39,174 bases of DNA from Paracoccaceae bacterium (GCA_028150825.1 JAOGIM010000016.1:1-39174), one strand, 5' to 3'. Numbered from the stretch's first letter, positions 1 to 7,158 are shown. The notes: a model not told the origin generated them from the letters alone. Numbers and translations are program-made.

Positions 1-8
1 GGATAACG

Positions 9-959
9 TTGCCTGATCAAGTTTCATACGTCGAACACGCAAGTGACATAATAGCCTTTGCGGCAGGCCTCATCGCACAGCAGCGGCCTTTTGCCTTGAT
101 CACATCCATTGCTATCGAAGGTGGGGCCGCCCGCGAGATTGGGTCGCTCGCACTTGTCGATAATCAAGGCGAAATGACGGGCTATTTGTCAAATGGCTGC
201 ATTGACCAAGACATTCGGATACATGCGCAAAATACGCTGGTGTCACAAGAACCTACAGTAATTCGATACGGTGAAGGGTCGCATTTTGCCGATCTCAAGC
301 TGCCCTGTGGTGGGGCCTTGTCAGTTTTGATTAATCCGAGACCCGACGTCGATGCGATTATGGCTGCGCATGATAAACTGTTAGCACGCACGCCCGCTGT
401 GATAAACTTTAAGGTTTTGAATTTATCAAACATTTCGTTTTCATATCGGCCTAAATTTCGACTTGTTCTTGCTGGGCGTGGCGCTGTTTTTCGCTCTATG
501 GCCGAAATAGCAAAATTATCCGGGTTTCAGGTTTTCGCGCTTTCACCCGATACGGATGATCTTGCCAGTTTAACACCAATCACCGATAAACCGCCCATTC
601 ACCTAACTACGCCCAGTCAATCACCATCGTTAAGCCAGTTGGATGAAGATTCAGCGTTCCTGACGTTGTTTCACGACCATGACTGGGAACCAGAGCTTCT
701 GCGTGCAGCGCTGGCAACGCAAGTTCATTTCATTGGAAGCCTAGGCAGCGTTCGCACCCATGAGGCAAGGCGAGCACACCTTGCGCAAGCAGGTGTTCAC
801 CAAGTGGATCTCGCGCGCTTGATTGGCCCTATCGGTCTGGTCTCTTCCTTACGCGAAGCTCCCTTGATCGCCATTTCTGCGATGGCTGAAATCGTAGGTA
901 ACTTGCCTAAGAGCATTCAAATCCTAGAAGCGTGTACGCAAGGCGCTCCCTCACAATAA
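9..959 (+). CDS. XdhC/CoxI-family protein (xanthine dehydrogenase accessory factor-like)
   Basis: The protein fits the XdhC/CoxI family, which helps insert or mature the molybdenum cofactor of xanthine dehydrogenase-type enzymes in the cytoplasm. The N-terminal part carries the family pattern GGAAREIGSLALV followed by GYLSNGCIDQD. The C-terminal part is a Rossmann-like domain with HFIGSLGSVRTHEARR and ends with IAISAMAEIVG, both typical of the family's C-terminal half. The family usually has SGGC where this protein has SNGC. The listed start is a TTG only 8 bases from the window edge and the frame is open further upstream, so the true start may lie outside. No molybdoenzyme genes are visible to the right, so the partner is either off the left edge or elsewhere. 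Confidence 0.85.
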   Translation: MPDQVSYVEHASDIIAFAAGLIAQQRPFALITSIAIEGGAAREIGSLALVDNQGEMTGYLSNGCIDQDIRIHAQNTLVSQEPTVIRYGEGSHFADLKLPCGGALSVLINPRPDVDAIMAAHDKLLARTPAVINFKVLNLSNISFSYRPKFRLVLAGRGAVFRSMAEIAKLSGFQVFALSPDTDDLASLTPITDKPPIHLTTPSQSPSLSQLDEDSAFLTLFHDHDWEPELLRAALATQVHFIGSLGSVRTHEARRAHLAQAGVHQVDLARLIGPIGLVSSLREAPLIAISAMAEIVGNLPKSIQILEACTQGAPSQ

Positions 960-999
960 GCGCTGTCATGGGTACGGTCAGATTAAAATTGCTTCAGAT

Positions 1000-1218
1000 T
1001 AGTAGGGCTAATTTGTAGCCCCGTCTAATGACAGAGCACTTCCAATCTCGCTAAATGAAACCTGGCTCGGGGTTCCTGGACCATCTTGCTTAGGCCCAAG
1101 GACCGGGAACCAAGAACCAGAGCTCTATCGGACAGTAGAGCTCGCACCCTCGTCCTCTCTAAAGTGTTGCACGAGCCCAATCAGTATTAGATGGTTTTTG
1201 CTCGGACCGTGGTCCTTC
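1000..1218 (-). repeat. Dispersed repeat family R, copy 1 (core plus tail)
   Basis: Read on the minus strand, this stretch matches copies near 8040-8258 and 11820-12055 in the same order. It begins with GGACCACGGTCCGAGC, then AAAACCATC, a variable middle, GGTTCCCGGTCC with GGGCCTA, AAGATGGTCC, and a tail ending GGGGCTACAAATT. It is rich in short palindromes of the GGNCC type and has no convincing ORF. Its upstream end coincides with the point where the Sel1 gene stops resembling its family. Confidence 0.75.
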
Positions 1219-1507
1219 GACCAAGCGACCTATACCTAGCCACAGCAACGCCTTGCTCAGCGGCTAGAGTGTAGCGCTTCACAGCTTCTTTGTAGTCTTG
1301 GGGAACGCTGTGGCCATTCTCGTACATTAAAGCTAGATTGAATTGAACAGCACCGTCGCCATCTTCAGCAAGAGGCTTCCATTCTTTCAAGGCTGTAGTC
1401 CAATCGCCAGCTTGTGCAGCAGCCAAACCCTTATTAAAATCTTGTGCTGTTACTGGTACAGCAATGATTAGTAGAAAAGATATTAGAGTTAATACAATTA
1501 TGCGCAT
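1187..1507 (-). pseudogene. Sel1-repeat secreted protein, truncated at 3' end
   Basis: Starting at the ATG at 1507, the protein has a signal peptide (MRIIVLTLISFLLIIAVPVTAQ). It is followed by a Sel1/TPR-like stretch: GLAAAQAGDWTTALKEWKPLAEDG, then GAVQFNLALMYENGHSVPQDY and EAVKRYTLAAEQGVAVA. Sel1 proteins normally continue with several more ~36-residue repeats. Here the match stops at about residue 90 and runs into the dispersed repeat R1, leaving a basic tail of about 16 unrelated residues. The Sel1 family mediates protein-protein contacts in the envelope. The intact ancestor was probably a small periplasmic repeat protein. An S-type repeat lies just upstream of its start. It could still be expressed as a short product, but loss of later repeats makes a pseudogene more likely. 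Confidence 0.7.
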
Positions 1508-1529
1508 GAACTTAAACCAATCAAACCTT

Positions 1530-1604
1530 CCCAAAACCCTAGCCGAACAGAATAGCATCTGTAAAGTTACTGATTGGTTAGGATTGTTTGCTAAGGTCAG
1601 AGAT
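1530..1604 (-). repeat. Short dispersed repeat family S, copy 1
   Basis: On the minus strand this contains CTTAGCAAACAATCCTAACC, then CAGTAACTTTACAGATG and TTCGGCTAGGGTTTTGG. The same ordered blocks occur at 3295-3360, 3799-3866 and 14886-14956. This copy lies about 25 bases upstream of the Sel1 gene and in the same orientation, as if it supplied the upstream region of that gene. Confidence 0.75.
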
Positions 1605-1610
1605 GGGTAA

Positions 1611-1829
1611 TTGCAGGGTACAATCGTGCAAAATATTCTAAATTCTAAACGCATTTTAATGGTTGGTGATAGTTTAGATCATGATATCCTTGGTGGGTTT
1701 ACCGCTGGGTGGGATACATTACTAGTAAAGTGTTGTATACACGCTTCTGAGTTTGGAAATAATAATGATGCAGTCATACTAAAGAAAATTATAAATCAAA
1801 AAAATGTAAGCCACCTACATGTTTTATAG
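1611..1829 (+). pseudogene. C-terminal fragment of a HAD-IIA-type hydrolase
   Basis: The readable product contains ILMVGDSLDHDILGGFTAGW, the motif-IV region of HAD-superfamily phosphatases, where GDS and the following D bind Mg. It continues to a plausible family C-terminus. Full-length proteins of this type are about 280 residues, so roughly the first 200, including the nucleophile DxD motif, are missing. The fragment begins within a few bases of the end of S copy 1, so the junction looks like a recombination or deletion breakpoint. The apparent TTG start is probably meaningless. The downstream rapZ start is 30 bases away. Confidence 0.7.
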
Positions 1830-1859
1830 AACGGGTAAAATGAAAATAAGGTTTTAACA

Positions 1860-2717
1860 TTGAATAAATCAATTATATTTGTCACCGGCTTATCGGGCGC
1901 AGGTAGATCTGAGGTCATGAAAGCTTTAGAAGATCTTGATTTCTTTTGTGTCGATAATTTACCTTTGGCATTATTACCTGACCTTTCTAAACTCTCAAAT
2001 TTTTCTGAAGAACCAAAACAGCGTTTGGCTGTATCTTTAGACGTTAGGGGTAATGATTTCTTTACTGGTTTCCTCTCAACCATCGATAATTTAGAAAATT
2101 CAGTGCTATCAAACACTATAATTTTCTTAGACTGCGCTGATAATGTTTTAGTTCGTCGATATTCTGAAACTCGACGCAGGCATCCAATACATGAGAGTGA
2201 AAGTCTGCTTGAATGCATTGCCAAAGAACGTACTTTACTTTCAGAGATTAGAGCTCGTGCTGATTATGTACTTGATACATCATCTATAAAAACTCATGAG
2301 CTGCGGAATCGTATAGGGAAATTAATTTTAAACCGTGATGTTAGTTCAGACATAATTATAAATGTTATGAGTTTTGGATATAAAAATGGTGTGCCATTAG
2401 ATGCTGACTTTATGTTTGATGTTCGCTTTCTTGACAATCCATATTATAAATCTGAATTACGATCAAAAACTGGACTTGATATTGATGTAGCAGATTATGT
2501 ATTTTCACAAACTGAAGCTGAGGATATTATCGAGAACATCTCAAATTTAATGAAACGCTTGATACCATTACATTCAACAGCAGGAAAAACTTCTTTAACT
2601 ATCGCAATTGGTTGTACGGGAGGACAACATAGATCCGTTGCAATTACAGAGCAATTGTCTAAGATTTTATCCAAAAAGTTTAGTTCTGTCACAGCTATTC
2701 ACCGAGATATCAAATAG
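1860..2717 (+). CDS. rapZ: RapZ / YvcJ-family RNase adapter, nucleotide-binding protein
   Basis: Length (285 aa) and motifs match the RapZ (UPF0042) family, cytoplasmic nucleotide-binding proteins. In enterobacteria RapZ directs RNase E to the GlmZ sRNA to control amino-sugar synthesis. Visible are the P-loop GLSGAGRS (residues 10-17), VDNLPLALLPDL, FLDCADNVLVRRYSETRRRHP, DVRFLDNPYY and the C-terminal GCTGGQHRSV. The P-loop has Arg instead of the classical Lys; I recall this also in other alphaproteobacterial members. The start is a TTG about 9 bases after AAGG; no ATG is available in frame. The gene is strikingly AT-rich compared with the urease block. It lacks the hprK/PTS/two-component neighbours expected in Rhodobacterales, and sits between scraps and repeats. 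This suggests a transferred or relocated copy. Confidence 0.9.
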   Translation: MNKSIIFVTGLSGAGRSEVMKALEDLDFFCVDNLPLALLPDLSKLSNFSEEPKQRLAVSLDVRGNDFFTGFLSTIDNLENSVLSNTIIFLDCADNVLVRRYSETRRRHPIHESESLLECIAKERTLLSEIRARADYVLDTSSIKTHELRNRIGKLILNRDVSSDIIINVMSFGYKNGVPLDADFMFDVRFLDNPYYKSELRSKTGLDIDVADYVFSQTEAEDIIENISNLMKRLIPLHSTAGKTSLTIAIGCTGGQHRSVAITEQLSKILSKKFSSVTAIHRDIK

Positions 2718-3294
2718 TCTCATGAACATAAAGTTATTTGATTTCTGTTGCGCTAGTTTCCATGTGCTGAATCATTCCATCTTTATTCTTCCATTTGAAT
2801 AAAAATGAAAATGAAATTCAGCATAATGCATATCTAAAAATAACTTCGCATTCTTAGTATTTCAAACTTGTTCCCATTTGTTAAAAAGCTGAATTATACA
2901 TCTCCAATTAAATTTTATATAAAAAAATAAATAAATACTTATTATCAATGGCTTAAGGGTGACCTTTGGTTTAAATTATATTATCATTAGCGATATCGAA
3001 CCCTGAGTGCGCGGGATACCCGTGGTTTAATCGAACGCACAAGTGCCTACCTGCGGACACCACTTTTCTATTCAACATATTGATTTTATTAATATAAATT
3101 TCTCTTAGTCGGTTTCAGGTACTCTTTCAGGTACTCTTTTTTCCAAAGTGGTCAGCAATGACTCATTTTTCGCACTTACCAGTCTTTGGTATCCATAGGC
3201 GTGTGTGAACTCGACATGGCTATATCACTGCTCCCGACGTAGATGATTTGCGTGCTGGTGGGCAGGCAAACTCACGCTAGCAGTCACCCACCCA
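2718..3294. other. AT-rich non-coding stretch
   Basis: No credible gene is visible here. The first 250 bases are very AT-rich. A small nested hairpin occurs at 3007-3040 (GTGCG/CGCAC outside CGGG-ATA-CCCG). A 12-base direct repeat, TTTCAGGTACTC, is present twice near 3114-3138. Nothing suggests a named RNA. Confidence 0.5.
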
Positions 3295-3360
3295 TTACCT
3301 TAGCAAACAATTCTAACCAAACGGTATCTTTACTGATGCGGTCTTGTCTGGCTCGGTGTC
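3295..3360 (+). repeat. Short dispersed repeat family S, copy 2
   Basis: This contains ACCTTAGCAAACAATTCTAA, then ACGGTATCTTTACTGATGCG and a diverged GTCTGGCTCGGTGT end. It is the most diverged S copy. It is also the only one not followed by a gene in the same orientation, because the neighbouring small gene (3407-3685) is on the opposite strand and converges on it. Confidence 0.65.
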
Positions 3361-3406
3361 CGTTTACTGAAACTGGTGGAGCCGTGTTTATTGCCCAATC
3401 AAAGGA

Positions 3407-3685
3407 TCAATCAAATTCAGCTAAAAGCGGTCCTTTTTCAGCAGTAATGAATGTTACCCCCTCCATTGAGCCAGCCATTGCCTCTATTGCTTCCATTGCA
3501 AAGGCTGCAGTTTCTTCATCAGGCCACATGGTCATTGTACGTGCACGGGTATCACCTGTTTTTACGAAACGCAGGTTAGTTGCACCCACTTTTCTAAATT
3601 CCTCAAAATAATGGCCTACTGCCTCTGCAAAACTCTCAGGCGTTGCAGGCATTTCTGTCTCCCAATCAGTAATCGTAGCATACAT
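3407..3685 (-). CDS. Small ABM-like (ferredoxin-fold) protein, function unknown
   Basis: A 92-residue cytoplasmic protein. Its start ATG at 3685 is preceded by a clear GGGAG ribosome site about 6 bases upstream. It resembles small dimeric alpha/beta-barrel proteins related to antibiotic-biosynthesis monooxygenases. It has a strand-helix-strand pattern, with GHYFEEFRKVGATNLRFVKTGD followed by MTMWPDEETAAFAMEAIEAM, and no catalytic residues I can name. Two other proteins of similar size and style lie nearby (3889-4182 and 5888-6184), so this stretch may hold related small stress- or quinone-linked proteins. That link is inference only. The overlapping plus-strand frame lacks coding character and a ribosome site. 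Confidence 0.7.
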   Translation of the reverse strand: MYATITDWETEMPATPESFAEAVGHYFEEFRKVGATNLRFVKTGDTRARTMTMWPDEETAAFAMEAIEAMAGSMEGVTFITAEKGPLLAEFD

Positions 3686-3798
3686 AATCAGCTCCCGTTT
3701 TTTTCAAGTGAGAATAACAAATAAATTTTCCGTGGCGAGAACATTATTTGTTTTGGTGGAAATATTCTGCTTTCTCCTCATCCCTCATCCCTCATCCC

Positions 3799-3866
3799 TG
3801 ACCTTAGCAAACAATACTAACCAATCGTTATCTTTACGGATGGGGTTTTGTTCGGCTAGGGTTTTG
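3799..3866 (+). repeat. Short dispersed repeat family S, copy 3
   Basis: This contains GACCTTAGCAAACAATACTA, then ATCGTTATCTTTACGGATG and TTCGGCTAGGGTTTTGG. It ends about 22 bases before the ATG of the 97-residue gene at 3889, in the same orientation. It is preceded by three tandem copies of CATCCCT. Confidence 0.75.
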
Positions 3867-3888
3867 GAGAGAGAAAGGTCACCTTGAT

Positions 3889-4182
3889 ATGAAGACAATG
3901 ACAATGGTCAGGTTTAAACCAAAGCCTGAATACTTTGACCAATTTGTAGATGCCTTAAAATCGAGTGTTCCAAACAGTTATATTTTGACGCGTGATGAAG
4001 AGGTGCTTGAGATTTGGCTCAAAGACTCTGTCGATGAACTAGCCGAACAACAACCTGGCGCATTAGATTGGTTGGATCGCCATAGGTATATGTTAGAAGA
4101 GTATTCGCCAGAGGAAGGTCATACTAGGCCGTTCACAGCTTTTGTGGAACAAGAGCCATCTTATATAAAAAAGGGCGATTAA
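3889..4182 (+). CDS. Small conserved-looking protein, function unknown
   Basis: A 97-residue soluble protein opening MKTMTMVRFKPKPEYFDQFV, a beta-strand then helix pattern like that of dimeric alpha-beta barrel (ABM-like) domains, followed by LTRDEEVLEIWLKDSVDEL. I do not recognise a specific family. S copy 3 lies immediately upstream, and the gene for the secreted ClpP-fold protein starts 4 bases after its stop. The two are therefore very probably co-transcribed from a promoter in or just before the S repeat. Confidence 0.65.
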   Translation: MKTMTMVRFKPKPEYFDQFVDALKSSVPNSYILTRDEEVLEIWLKDSVDELAEQQPGALDWLDRHRYMLEEYSPEEGHTRPFTAFVEQEPSYIKKGD

Positions 4183-4186
4183 TTCC

Positions 4187-4804
4187 ATGCGCACCATCCT
4201 GATAACACTGGCACTCACAGCGATCCTCGGCACTAAGGCGGGGGCTGATCCATTTTTTGTAAAAGGTAATATAATCTTTTTCGATACTGAAAATAGTTCA
4301 ACTACTGACGAAATAGAGTTTGGGCAAAGAGATCAGTTATTACAAATTTTGAAGAAAAATATGGGGATTGATACGCTTGTTCTTAATAGTGGTGGAGGGA
4401 TGATAGATGAAGCTAAAGATATTGCTGATCTCGTAATAGATGTTGGATTGAACACGCATGTTGAACTTTTTTGTGAAAGTGCTTGCGTTACCATATTTCT
4501 TGCGGGGAAAAATAGAACTCTCGCCCTTGGAGGCAAGATTGGGTTTCATGCAAGTTGGTGGGACGCCACAAGTATGGAAAAATACTATCAGTCTGAAAAG
4601 CAGGATAAGGGATGGGAGACGCCGTTTGATTTTGCTTCTTGGTTGTACGAAGACACCCAGTCCGAAATATTTGCAGACTTTGAATACTTGCTTGAACGTG
4701 GCGTCAAACCAGACTTTGCAATTCAAACATTGAAGGCTGGGTCTGATGGAATGTGGTACCCGAGAAGAATTAACCTGCGGAAAGCAGGTATACTCACAGA
4801 GTGA
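4187..4804 (+). CDS. Secreted ClpP/crotonase-fold protein (COG3904-like)
   Basis: The 205-residue protein has a signal peptide (MRTILITLALTAILG... cleavage near AGA, residue 20). The mature region reads like the ClpP-like periplasmic family: IDTLVLNSGGGMIDEAKDIAD (residues 61-81), then CESACVTIFLAG with Ser98 between Cys96 and Cys100, and KIGFHAS with His121. In ClpP-type enzymes the equivalent Ser and His are catalytic. It is thus plausibly a periplasmic serine protease or a binding pseudo-protease; the substrate is unknown. It follows the 97-residue gene by 4 bases. Its first 60 bases are a copy of repeat family P, found three more times in the window as free-standing remnants, so the signal peptide looks like a duplicated module. 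Confidence 0.75.
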   Translation: MRTILITLALTAILGTKAGADPFFVKGNIIFFDTENSSTTDEIEFGQRDQLLQILKKNMGIDTLVLNSGGGMIDEAKDIADLVIDVGLNTHVELFCESACVTIFLAGKNRTLALGGKIGFHASWWDATSMEKYYQSEKQDKGWETPFDFASWLYEDTQSEIFADFEYLLERGVKPDFAIQTLKAGSDGMWYPRRINLRKAGILTE

Positions 4805-4815
4805 ATATTAGCCTA

Positions 4816-4908
4816 ATGCGCACTATCCTAATAGCACTGGCACTCATTGCGACCCTCAGCACACAGGTGGGGGTTTTTTGCGGTCTGAGTCATGCAATTG
4901 CTGCATAG
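4816..4908 (+). repeat. Signal-peptide cassette P, copy 2 (orphan 30-codon ORF)
   Basis: Starting 11 bases after the ClpP-fold gene, the DNA repeats that gene's own first 60 bases with few changes (ATGCGCACTATCCTAATAGC...). The reading frame encodes MRTILIALALIATLSTQVGV, then 10 unrelated residues and a stop. It is either a remnant of a second gene whose body was lost or a duplicated leader. No ribosome site is evident. Confidence 0.7.
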
Positions 4909-4965
4909 CAGCATTTACGGATTGTCTGATGTAATTTTCGTTTGAAAGAGTAAGTCATACTCATC

Positions 4966-5015
4966 GAGGCTGACGCTCCTCCCAATACTTTCTCCCAAGT
5001 ATCAGCGTCGGCCTC
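4966..5015 (+). ncRNA. CU-rich stem-loop leader of the DUF1127 gene (CcsR/cuckoo-like)
   Basis: GAGGCTGACGCT (4966-4977) pairs with AGCGTCGGCCTC (5004-5015) over 12 bp with one G-U. Inside, ATACTT (4985-4990) pairs with AAGTAT (4997-5002). The internal loop carries CCTCCC, giving CTCCTCCC with the stem end, and the apical loop carries TCTCCC, both complementary to Shine-Dalgarno sequences. In Rhodobacter, CcsR ('cuckoo') sRNAs have CUCCUCCC loops and are linked to a DUF1127 gene. Here the hairpin lies 33 bases upstream of such a gene. It may be a 5' UTR element or a processed sRNA. Confidence 0.55.
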
Positions 5016-5048
5016 TCTACTTTTATTTGAATAGAAAGGAACATTGGA

Positions 5049-5306
5049 ATGTTCAGAAATATTTATAGAGCAATGGTTCTATCACGCACTAAATCTGCTG
5101 CAATTCAAGTTGCAAATCAACTGTCCCAACGTGATCTGAATGACATTGGGTATTCTCGTTATGAGATCGTACACAATTCAGTTGAAAGCGTCCGTAAAGA
5201 GTTTGATCAGGCGGACCTAGAAAGAGCTAACAAAGCAATCCGTCATCCAAACCACGGCGGCCTGTCTTCAATATATCGTTTGTTCCACACAAACCGCCCA
5301 GCTTAA
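5049..5306 (+). CDS. DUF1127 domain protein (YjiS-like)
   Basis: An 85-residue basic protein with the DUF1127 signature LSQRDLNDIGYSRYEI at residues 34-49. The start ATG follows AAAGGA at 8 bases. In Rhodobacter and Agrobacterium, small DUF1127 proteins are stress-induced RNA-binding or regulatory proteins, and one is co-transcribed with the CcsR sRNAs. The family is usually 45-100 residues, so the length is normal. The CU-rich hairpin upstream and the T-tract hairpin downstream suggest a monocistronic transcript in which one or both RNA ends may be functional sRNAs. Which promoter and sigma factor drive it cannot be told from sequence alone. Confidence 0.85.
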   Translation: MFRNIYRAMVLSRTKSAAIQVANQLSQRDLNDIGYSRYEIVHNSVESVRKEFDQADLERANKAIRHPNHGGLSSIYRLFHTNRPA

Positions 5307-5397
5307 ATTTTACAGGGTAAGGAACTGGCCAGCTTCTTGCAAAGCACTTGTGGCATGCCGTTTTAGTACCTACCCTTTTTTTTCGGCACCATGCCTT

Positions 5398-5432
5398 AGC
5401 CTCCTCAGTTAATTCTGCGTGGGCTTTTTTTT
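5398..5432 (+). terminator. Probable terminator after the DUF1127 gene
   Basis: AGCC (5398-5401) can pair with GGCT (5422-5425) and is followed by a run of eight T. The stem is short, so the T-run carries most of the argument. The loop contains TCCTC, again CU-rich. It lies 90 bases after the gene's stop and just before the convergent yjbQ end. Confidence 0.4.
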
Positions 5433-5439
5433 AAATTAA

Positions 5440-5847
5440 CTAATTAGATAAGTGCGCAATTACGCTGCGTGTATGTGGTTCATTGCGATGCTCAAAAAGA
5501 TAGATGCCTTGCCAGCGCCCGAGGAGCAATTGCGTCCTTGAAACAGAAATTGATAAATGAGTTGGGGGTAAGGAGCTTTTAATATGGGCGGGCATATCAT
5601 CTGGCCCTTCATAAGTATGTTGGAGGTAAGACATTGAAGGATCGGTGCTCTGTGGCACAAGGCGATAAAAAAATTCCTGTAAATCACCTTTTACCTCGGC
5701 ATCAGCATTTTCTTGGATAAGCAAGCTGGCAGAGGTGTGCTGAACAAACAGTGTCACAATCCCTTCTTCTGCCACCCAACGTGCAACATCATCAGTAAAT
5801 TCATACAGACCAGCACCTGTCGTGTTTATAGTGAAAGTCGTCTGCAT
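5440..5847 (-). CDS. yjbQ: YjbQ/UPF0047-family protein
   Basis: The 135-residue product matches the YjbQ family throughout. It has VTLFVQHTSASLLIQENAD, then LPPTHLSISVSRTQLLLGRWQG and a final IYLFEHRNEPHTRSVIAHL. Family members are small trimeric cytoplasmic proteins. Some are annotated as secondary thiamine-phosphate synthases because E. coli YjbQ shows weak activity of that kind. The conserved His, Ser and Asn residues of the HTSASLLIQEN motif are present. I chose the ATG at 5847 rather than the TTG one codon upstream, since it has GGGG 6 bases before it. Its end converges with the DUF1127 transcript. Confidence 0.9.
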   Translation of the reverse strand: MQTTFTINTTGAGLYEFTDDVARWVAEEGIVTLFVQHTSASLLIQENADAEVKGDLQEFFYRLVPQSTDPSMSYLQHTYEGPDDMPAHIKSSLPPTHLSISVSRTQLLLGRWQGIYLFEHRNEPHTRSVIAHLSN

Positions 5848-5887
5848 CAATTCCCCTTAATTCTAAATTAAATTTGTGGAGACTGTT

Positions 5888-6184
5888 TTATTCCATAACC
5901 GCTCCAGCCCCATCACTTAATACTTCACCATGGAAAGCGAAGACATCATGCAGATGCTCGACTTCCATTTCAAAAAACTTTTCTACAACCTCCTTCGCTT
6001 TGTCGGCAATTTCCTCAGTTTCATAAGTAGCCATAAGCAAAATTGATGTTTCTGATGTTCTAATACTTTTTCTGCTTACTACTTCTGGTACGTTATTGGG
6101 CCACCATTTTGTCCATTTATTTCTAAAGGTCACCAAATCTTCTTTGGACTTAAATTCCAAGTTCACAACTCTACCGTATTCCAT
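5888..6184 (-). CDS. Small ABM-like protein, function unknown
   Basis: A 98-residue soluble protein beginning MEYGRVVNLEFKSKEDLVTF, with ILLMATYETEEIADKAKEVV in the middle. The beta-alpha-beta spacing recalls the ferredoxin-like folds of the two small proteins at 3407-3685 and 3889-4182, although sequence identity among the three looks low. The start ATG at 6184 has a strong AGGAG site 6 bases upstream. It lies 40 bases upstream of yjbQ on the same strand, so co-transcription is likely. No catalytic motif is visible. Confidence 0.7.
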   Translation of the reverse strand: MEYGRVVNLEFKSKEDLVTFRNKWTKWWPNNVPEVVSRKSIRTSETSILLMATYETEEIADKAKEVVEKFFEMEVEHLHDVFAFHGEVLSDGAGAVME

Positions 6185-6365
6185 ATCTCACTCCTGTTTT
6201 TAAAAAACTAACGGGTTGTCGGGGTGTGAGACAATCACAAATTTGATCGTCATCTTTTGTAACGTGGAGTTAAAAGATCTCAGATAAAGTATGGCTCTCT
6301 TTTTCTAGGCTAAAACCATCACGATCTATCTAAGACAATTTACCATTTGAAACATTATATAAATC

Positions 6366-7037
6366 CATAGCGCGCTTAACCTTCGTTCAGATTTTGAAGC
6401 AAGCTATTGCATTTTATCTATCTTTAAACTAGCGAATATTGTTACTGAATTGTCTGAAGGCGAAAAATTAGCTGACGCCGAGCTAAAGTCAATCACCTCT
6501 GGTGAACCGGTAACGGTTGAAAGAAAATACAAAGACCCATTTGTAATGCGGCCTTAGTCGACGTGTTGGTTTGGAACAAACCACATGCCCCCAACTAGTG
6601 ATTTCTCTGAGGCATTATTCAGGCGCGCAGTAATCGTCACATTTAACAGGACCTTTCAGCCAAACGAACAAAACACAAATTTAAAAAATGAACTTATTCA
6701 AGAATTACCCGGCATTTTAAATCTTGCTCTGAACGCATACGCCAGAGCCATTGCGGATGGCTTTACAATCCCAAGCTCAGCAACAGAAGCGTCCAAAGAC
6801 TGGAAGACAGAGACGGATCAGGTTGCAGAATTTGTATCAGACGCCTGCAAGACCGTTGCAGAGGGCGTGACGCCAACAGCCACTTTGTATGATCGCTATT
6901 TGAAATGGTGCAGCCTCAACCAAATGCGCAATGTTCTAACGATAAAGTCTTTCTCAATGCGGATGAAAAAACTGGGATACCAGTCTAGCAAATCTGACAA
7001 TGTTCGGAACTTCCGTGGATTAGCCTTAAAGCTGTAA
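6366..7037 (+). pseudogene. P4/D5-type phage primase-helicase, C-terminal remnant with internal stop
   Basis: One continuous frame reads KLANIVTELSEGE, LKSITSGEPVTVERKYKDPF, then a TAG at 6555-6557, then CWFGTNHMPPTSDFSEALFR and RRAVIVTFNRTF. These are consecutive motifs of the superfamily-3 helicase part of P4/D5-type primases (sensor and Arg-finger region). A C-terminal winged-helix-like tail follows (SFSMRMKKLGYQ...). The N-terminal primase and Walker motifs are absent: upstream of about 6366 the frame no longer resembles the family. The gene is therefore doubly broken, by a 5' truncation and a nonsense codon. The open part from the ATG at 6585 (150 aa) could still give the C-terminal domain alone. 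It marks a decayed prophage or satellite. Confidence 0.75.
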
Positions 7038-7040
7038 GTT

Positions 7041-7158
7041 TGGGACGCATGGGACAGGTTTCTCTACCTAGCGCACATTGAAGATGAAGTGATAGGTTAG
7101 GGTAGTGTTTAATTCGGCCAATAGATAACAGTAGGAATAATCTGTCCCATGCGTCCCA
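7041..7158. repeat. Perfect 17-bp inverted repeat after the primase remnant
   Basis: TGGGACGCATGGGACAG at 7041-7057 is perfectly inverted at 7142-7158. Each arm itself holds two TGGGAC units three bases apart. The first arm begins 3 bases after the primase stop codon. The 84-base interior has no ORF. It may be an origin-type binding site for the primase C-terminal domain or the ends of a small element. Confidence 0.8.

Noticed and set aside
2998-3045. tRNA-like or small structured RNA (nested hairpin with CGGGATACCCG)
   Set aside because: There is no cloverleaf, T-loop or CCA end, and the outer stem is only 5 bp. I could not match it to any known RNA.
3243-3611. 122-codon plus-strand frame
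   Set aside because: It overlaps the better supported minus-strand gene 3407-3685, lacks a ribosome site, and its first part is simply S copy 2.
4340-4726. 128-codon minus-strand frame inside the ClpP-fold gene
   Set aside because: It is antisense to a gene with signal peptide and family motifs; no coding features of its own.
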